The notes under the pieces are model-generated. The model was not told where the DNA came from and did not search any database. It was given only the letters and a program-made list of their open reading frames with translations. Shown here piece after piece: positions 13,231 through 13,350 of a DNA stretch of 13,350 nt. Position 1 is the stretch's first letter. Each line of letters opens with the position of its first letter. Both the position numbers and the translations under genes were made by a program. This DNA comes from CAWBRT01 sp050015355. Lineage in GTDB: Bacteria > Acidobacteriota > Terriglobia > Terriglobales > Acidobacteriaceae. The stretch spans positions 1 through 13,350 of the forward strand of contig JBEKBO010000162.1 of the NCBI GenBank assembly GCA_050015355.1. Direction: 5' to 3'.

Positions 13231-13350
13231 ACCCCGATCCGTCGATAAGGCCGATGTGGAAACTCAGGGGCTGACGAACAGCCGCACCAGTTGCGGTTGA
13301 GCAGGGTAGCGAGTCAGGGGCAGGAGTGGTTTTTTCTGCACCTACGAGGT
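13231..13350. repeat. Right copy of 120-bp terminal inverted repeat
   Basis: Exact reverse complement of bases 1-120. It ends the window, just upstream of the rplM promoter. No gene was recognised in it on either strand. Confidence 0.97.

Noticed and set aside
1..13350. Interpretation of the whole window as a transposon or integrative element
   Set aside because: There is no transposase, integrase or cargo-type gene, and the content is essential translation genes with normal order; the terminal repeats alone do not support mobility.

Overview
The window is a chromosomal segment of a GC-rich bacterium. My best inference is an Acidobacteriota (Terriglobia-like) genome. The clues are the gene order rplM-rpsI-rpsB-tsf-pyrH-frr, a hopanoid-associated glycosyltransferase, a PilZ protein with a short Cys/His module in front, a short EF-Ts, and intergenic DNA filled with small palindromic and 7-bp repeats. 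This is recognition by eye, not a database result. No phage, plasmid, defence or biosynthetic-cluster genes are visible.

Left half, + strand: an isocitrate/isopropylmalate dehydrogenase-family enzyme (291-1388), 2-isopropylmalate synthase leuA (1574-3127), the hopene-associated glycosyltransferase hpnB (3205-4389) and a secreted SYLF-domain protein (4459-5142). The first two look like a branched-chain 2-oxoacid pathway pair. However, the dehydrogenase lacks residues that define classical LeuB, so its substrate is uncertain.

Right half, - strand, converging on the left half at about 5.17 kb: read from the right, rplM, rpsI, rpsB, tsf, pyrH and frr form a translation/cell-growth cluster. After them come a PilZ protein and an acyl-CoA synthetase-like ligase. 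A strong intrinsic terminator lies between tsf and pyrH. The rplM promoter has a consensus -35 box and a 34-bp near-perfect palindrome at its predicted start point.

Intergenic DNA: two related palindromic elements (7791-7950 and 8598-8726) bracket frr. Two different 7-bp repeat arrays lie at 3123-3150 and 10508-10578. There is a hairpin over the pilZ ribosome-binding region and a probable leaderless promoter before the ligase gene.

The most striking structural fact is that bases 1-120 and 13231-13350 are exact reverse complements. As the interior holds only core genes, I read this as a contig bounded by two inverted copies of a longer repeat, or as an assembly-graph overlap, rather than as a transposon. 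I did not find a convincing new biological system. The best leads are the terminal repeats, the unusual dehydrogenase, the repeat elements around frr and the rplM palindrome.
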